The notes beneath the pieces are model-generated. The model searched no databases. It saw nothing but the letters and a program-made list of their open reading frames with translations, and was not told the origin of the DNA. Shown in pieces: positions 60,098-64,000 of a DNA stretch of 64,000 nucleotides (positions within the stretch are counted from its first letter, which is position 1; every line of letters begins with the position of its first letter). The position numbers and the translations under genes were made by a program. Source of the DNA: Paramacrobiotus metropolitanus (lineage: Eukaryota > Tardigrada > Eutardigrada > Parachela > Macrobiotidae). The DNA lies in assembly GCF_019649055.1 (NCBI RefSeq), contig NW_026570334.1, forward strand, positions 124,001 to 188,000. The letters run 5' to 3'.

Positions 60098-63000
60098 ATG
60101 GGCCAAACCGAAAGCGCCTTGGCCAAGGTGATGCCATACACCAGCCATGAGCAACTCCAACGGAGATTGCTCAGTCCAATGGACAGGCGCCAACCCAACG
60201 AATACAAAAAGCAGCTGGGGAAGAGCTACGCCACGCGTGAACCAGCGGGACCTTACGGTTTCCGTAACGCCAAACACGGCAGCTCCGATCCAGACGAGCC
60301 AAACTCGGCCGGCTCTACGAGCTCGGTCGAGGCCAGAGCCAGGCGGGACAAACAAATCCTGCCGGCTGACCTGGAAACCAGCGACGAAAGTCTGGACGCC
60401 ACCCGGGACGACACATTCCAGGAGGCATCCGACGAACTGTCCGAGGCCAACCAGCCTCTGGACAGCCAACCTGGCGCCGATAGGACGGCCCAGGCCAACA
60501 GTGTCCCTCGGGACTTGGCGCACCAACCGGCCATACCTGGTCCGGGCCAAGTCCAACCTGCGGCGCCAACGGCAGCCACAGGTGAGGACAAGACACGCAC
60601 CGATGGACCAGAGCCAAACAAATTGGCCCGGTCCAACCTTGATGTCCAGGATCTGACAGCATGTCCAGCCCTACCGGGCTTGGACCAGATCCAACCTGAG
60701 GCGCCAACGGCGGCCAAAAGGGGACGCAAGGCAAAGGGCCAAGCCAAAAAGGCTGGTCCAAAGGCACATGACCAGGGCCAACAGCCCGTGAGTCAGTCGC
60801 CCATCATGTTCGAAGTCGATGGCTCAACCAATACAACGCCATCGCCAACCAATGACGTCATCGGCGCGTCTGGCCCGTCCAAACCGGACCGAGAGCCAAT
60901 TGTGGACCTGGCCCAACTTAGCAGGGCCACAGCCAGGATGGACCTAAACCGGCCTTCCTGGGACACAACCCGCGCCAGCGTCACCCCGCCAAAGCTGAAC
61001 CAGGCAACCCGGCCCGAGGAGCTCGACGAAATCGACCAACTCAGGACCACAGTACGGGACCTGACCAAACAGCTGGCGGATATCGCAGAAGCAACCCTGC
61101 TATCCGAACGTTGGATGCAGGACGAGATCTGCAGGCACAAAAACTTTGCGGTCCAATCGGACGCAGAGGCCAAACGCGTCTCGGCCATATTGGGTTAGAC
61201 CCAACTTGAGCTAACCCAGCTCAAGTTGTCACCATGTCCTAATGCTGAGCGAGACCAGCTCAACAGGACAATCCACAGCCTGGAAACGGCTGTGGCGGGC
61301 CTGGAAGCCCTGCTCACCTCCCCGAGGACTGAGCTGGCCAAAGCCAAGGATGAATTGGCTGCGGCCCGGACCACCATTGACGACACCGACTCTGAGGCGG
61401 ACCGCCTACAGAGAGAAAACGAGCGTCTCAATGAAGACATGTCCAATCTGCAGGACGAAATCAACCGCCTGCGGAACGGCTACAATCTTCTTTATGAGAG
61501 CCACCAAAATCTCATGAAGACGATCCAACAGGGAGGACTGATGAGCCAAACGGTTCAGCAGAAGGAGGCACAGAACGTGCAACTCCAGCAACAGATCGTT
61601 GCCCTCCAGAGCCAGCTCAACACCGAAGCAACCATTCGGGTCCAACTTGAGCAAAACAGCGCCATTGGACATCAAAACTTCGTCCAATTGGAGCAGGCCT
61701 TCAACCAAGCCAAACAGGTGATCCAGGGCCAACATGACCGGATCATCACCTTGGAGGCCAATAACGCCGGCCTGGTCAAAGACTACCAGGCGGCCACCCA
61801 ACGTATAACTGAGCTGAACGAGGACCTGGAAAGGCTAAACATGGAAAACGCCTGTTTAGATGCGGAGAAATCACATCTCGCAGACATCAACTCCGAGTTG
61901 TCCGCAGAACCACCATCCTACTACACCTTTCCAGACTCGGATACACAACGCCGACAAGAAAAAGTCGACGAGGCTCTGCGGCAGGGCCAACGCTTCTACC
62001 GCGAGCCAGTGTATCACCAACAGAATTACCAAGTGAATATGGCTGTGGAAGGACCATCGGTTGGAGATCCTCCAAAGGGGCCAACCATACCAGCGCCTCC
62101 CAGCCCAGTGGACCGCGGAACATCAACGGCGACAGTAACACTGCCGCCACCACCAGTCCCGGTCACCACAACAGCCACTATCGGTCCAACGACGATAGTG
62201 ACACCCGCAACGCAGACTTATCCGTCTACGTCAAGCGGGCCAAGCTTTGATCCGAGCCAGGCAACACCCAGCCACAGCTACTTCGGATCAAGGCCACCAT
62301 ACCCGTCCTTGTATCCGTCGATATTCCCGAACATGGACTTCAATTTTAGTCCACAACCGGCCACAAGCCAGGCTCACACCAGCGGCATGGATCCAAACCG
62401 GACCAACCCGCTGAGCCCAACGCTCGGGCCATCGGCCACGCAAGGACAGATGGGAGGCCAAAGTGGTACACCAACGGTGCAACCACCATTAGTAGGCCAA
62501 CTAAGCCTATTTGGCCCTCCTATCACGGCGGCAGCCCCAACGGGCCAAGCTCAGCCACAGATGGGCCAAACCACGCCCACGGGCCAAAACGTGCCCCAAC
62601 CATCAGGCATACCGCCAACAGCGGCCATGCCACCAGGACCAGCGGCTCAACCAGGCCAGGGCCAGAACGCGCCCATGTTGGTCCAGCTCCCGAATGGAGC
62701 ATACGCATGGATGGCGTCCAACGGAACTATCCAGATCGTACCGGGCCAACCAATGTGGGCCCAACCACAACAGGTGCCGCTGATACCACAGCAGCCAACA
62801 CCTACCCCGTCACCACCGGTCAGTCCAGCTCTCACAACCAGAGAGCAAATAAAGGAAATGGCCCAAGAGATGGGAAAAGCTAACGCAAGAGCTCAAGTCC
62901 GCACCGAGTTGCCAAAATTTGATGGCAACAAAACAATGGTGAAAGGATGGCTTGCACAGGTCCGACGGATCTGTAAGCAGTCGTCCGATCTGAAGAAACC

Positions 63001-64000
63001 AGATCCGGACTTTATGAGCCGTATTTACATGGCCCTATCATACCCTGTAAAGGAATGGTACACTGGCCAAGCCAATCGCGAAGACGAGGACGGCTGGCCA
63101 GTAGAAGAGTGGCTCCAAAAATTTGCCACTCGATATGGTGACGATAATCAGCAGGCCACTGCCATGGGAGAAATCACCCATCGGTACTACCAACACTTGA
63201 CCGAAACCCCTGAGCAGTACTACGACGCCATGCTGACCCTCCAGACGCGCGCTGGCTTGGACGACACCATGACCCTCCACTTCCTGAGGGAGAACGTGAA
63301 AGAGCCAGAACTGCGCCGCGCTCTGGACATACGGATACCAAAGTCACCGGCAGAATTCCGGGACTAAGTCCGGCAATACACAATGGGAAAGGCGGAGTAC
63401 GAAGGGAAGGCGGGCCGCGGATACCCAACCATCTGAACGGCCATACAAACGCCACCAGCCCAAGTCGTACCACAACAGCCGGCACTCTATCCCCCGCAAG
63501 CTACACAAGCTCAGATTGAGGCAACATACGCCGCTATCGCGGCCTTGAACATAGCCTCCCCACGACGTGGGTCTACACCGCCCAACGGCGGTAGTGGCGG
63601 CTATGGCCAGGCCCGAAACCAGGGCAACTTTGGCTACAGCCAGGGCAACAGCGGCGGAGGACCAAAGGGCAAGTTCTCCAAGAGCCAAAACGCCAGCTTT
63701 AACGGGAACCAAAGCGGCAACAGCCCTGGAGGACAAAACCGAAGCCCGGGAGGCCAGAGCGGCCAACGCCAGACTCTGAGCCCCGAGGAGGCCCGCAGAC
63801 AAGAGGACATGTACATCGACCGAGTCGAGCGCATGTTCGAGCGATGGGCCAAAGACGGGATCATTACCTGCAACCACTGCCTATGGGGAAACCACCCGAG
63901 CGACGGCTGTGGCTACGCAAACAGGCCATATGGCGAAAATCCAAACCGAAAATGGTATTTGGATTGGCGAAATCGCTATCAAAAATGCTACCCTACCGGG
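60098..64000 (+). pseudogene. gag: Gag-like polyprotein of an LTR retroelement, three in-frame stops
   Basis: One reading frame runs from ATG 60098 to the window end without frameshift but with TAG at 61196, TAA at 63365 and TGA at 63434. The start MGQTESAL is a textbook N-myristoylation signal, as in retroviral Gag. A Pro/Ala/Gln-rich matrix-like region follows, then a coiled coil (about 61050-61900), a second Pro/Gln-rich linker, a capsid-like Retrotrans_gag segment (ICKQSSDLKKPDPDFM, WPVEEWLQKFATRYGD, about 62850-63360), a Gly/Asn/Ser-rich stretch, and a CCHC zinc knuckle CNHCLWGNHPSDGC (CX2CX4HX4C) near 63870. Protease and polymerase lie beyond the window. Stops of three different kinds mean this copy is decayed unless they are assembly errors. 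The frame is strikingly GC-rich compared with the host genes. Confidence 0.75.

Noticed and set aside
60083-60767. Several long minus-strand frames and a second plus frame over the gag region
   Set aside because: Shadows of the GC-rich gag frame. Repetitive Pro/Trp-rich text results from ccaa/ggcc-rich codons.

Overview
This is a eukaryotic, animal-type window. Genes carry short GT-AG introns, coding is sparse in an AT-leaning background, and minisatellites and transposon remnants are frequent. The gene families (insect-type gustatory receptors, a two-membrane-span receptor guanylyl cyclase, lipocalin-like and F-box proteins) point to an ecdysozoan. A tardigrade such as Hypsibius or Ramazzottius is my best guess, but that is inference and no marker gene proves it.

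Layout. 0.8-1.7 kb holds a 51-bp minisatellite with inverted copies. 2.7-6.9 kb holds poorly resolved exons of one or two small secreted proteins (+). 6.8-11.3 kb holds a complete ten-exon receptor guanylyl cyclase (+). From 13 to 51 kb a minus-strand tandem cluster of gustatory-receptor-like genes (CR1-CR12) dominates. Each copy has a ~960-nt exon 1, a 159-nt exon 2 (longer only in CR2) and a 144-159-nt exon 3, with phase-0 introns and a TM7 motif GYGxLIYQTHD. Six copies look intact (CR1, 5, 6, 8, 9, 11). CR2, CR3 and CR12 each carry one frameshift, CR7 several lesions, and CR4 and CR10 are fragments. Two further relics lie at 16-17 kb and 24.7-25.1 kb. Embedded in the cluster are a single-exon secreted double-psi beta-barrel protein (21.2 kb, +) and an F-box protein (25.5-27.5 kb, +). 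The 31-35 kb stretch is a repeat island: a foldback-like element, a 28-bp minisatellite and a 909-bp TA-flanked MITE.

After the cluster come a small secreted protein that may be a peptide precursor (52 kb, -), a two-domain lipocalin-like gene with lesions (53-55 kb, -) whose 3' end runs into a 105-bp-arm palindrome, and an unidentified two-exon gene (56.9-58.0 kb, -). The window ends in the 5' part of a GC-rich LTR-type retroelement: a promoter-like leader with CRE, CCAAT and TATA motifs, then a long gag-like frame from an MGQT start to a CCHC zinc knuckle, broken by three in-frame stops. Pol would lie outside.

Functionally, the window is mainly a chemosensory receptor array evolving by tandem duplication and decay. 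The cyclase and lipocalin-like gene are plausible sensory or secretory neighbours, but nothing shows they work together. Exon joins were inferred by eye from splice sites, phase and paralogue comparison. No transcript evidence was available.
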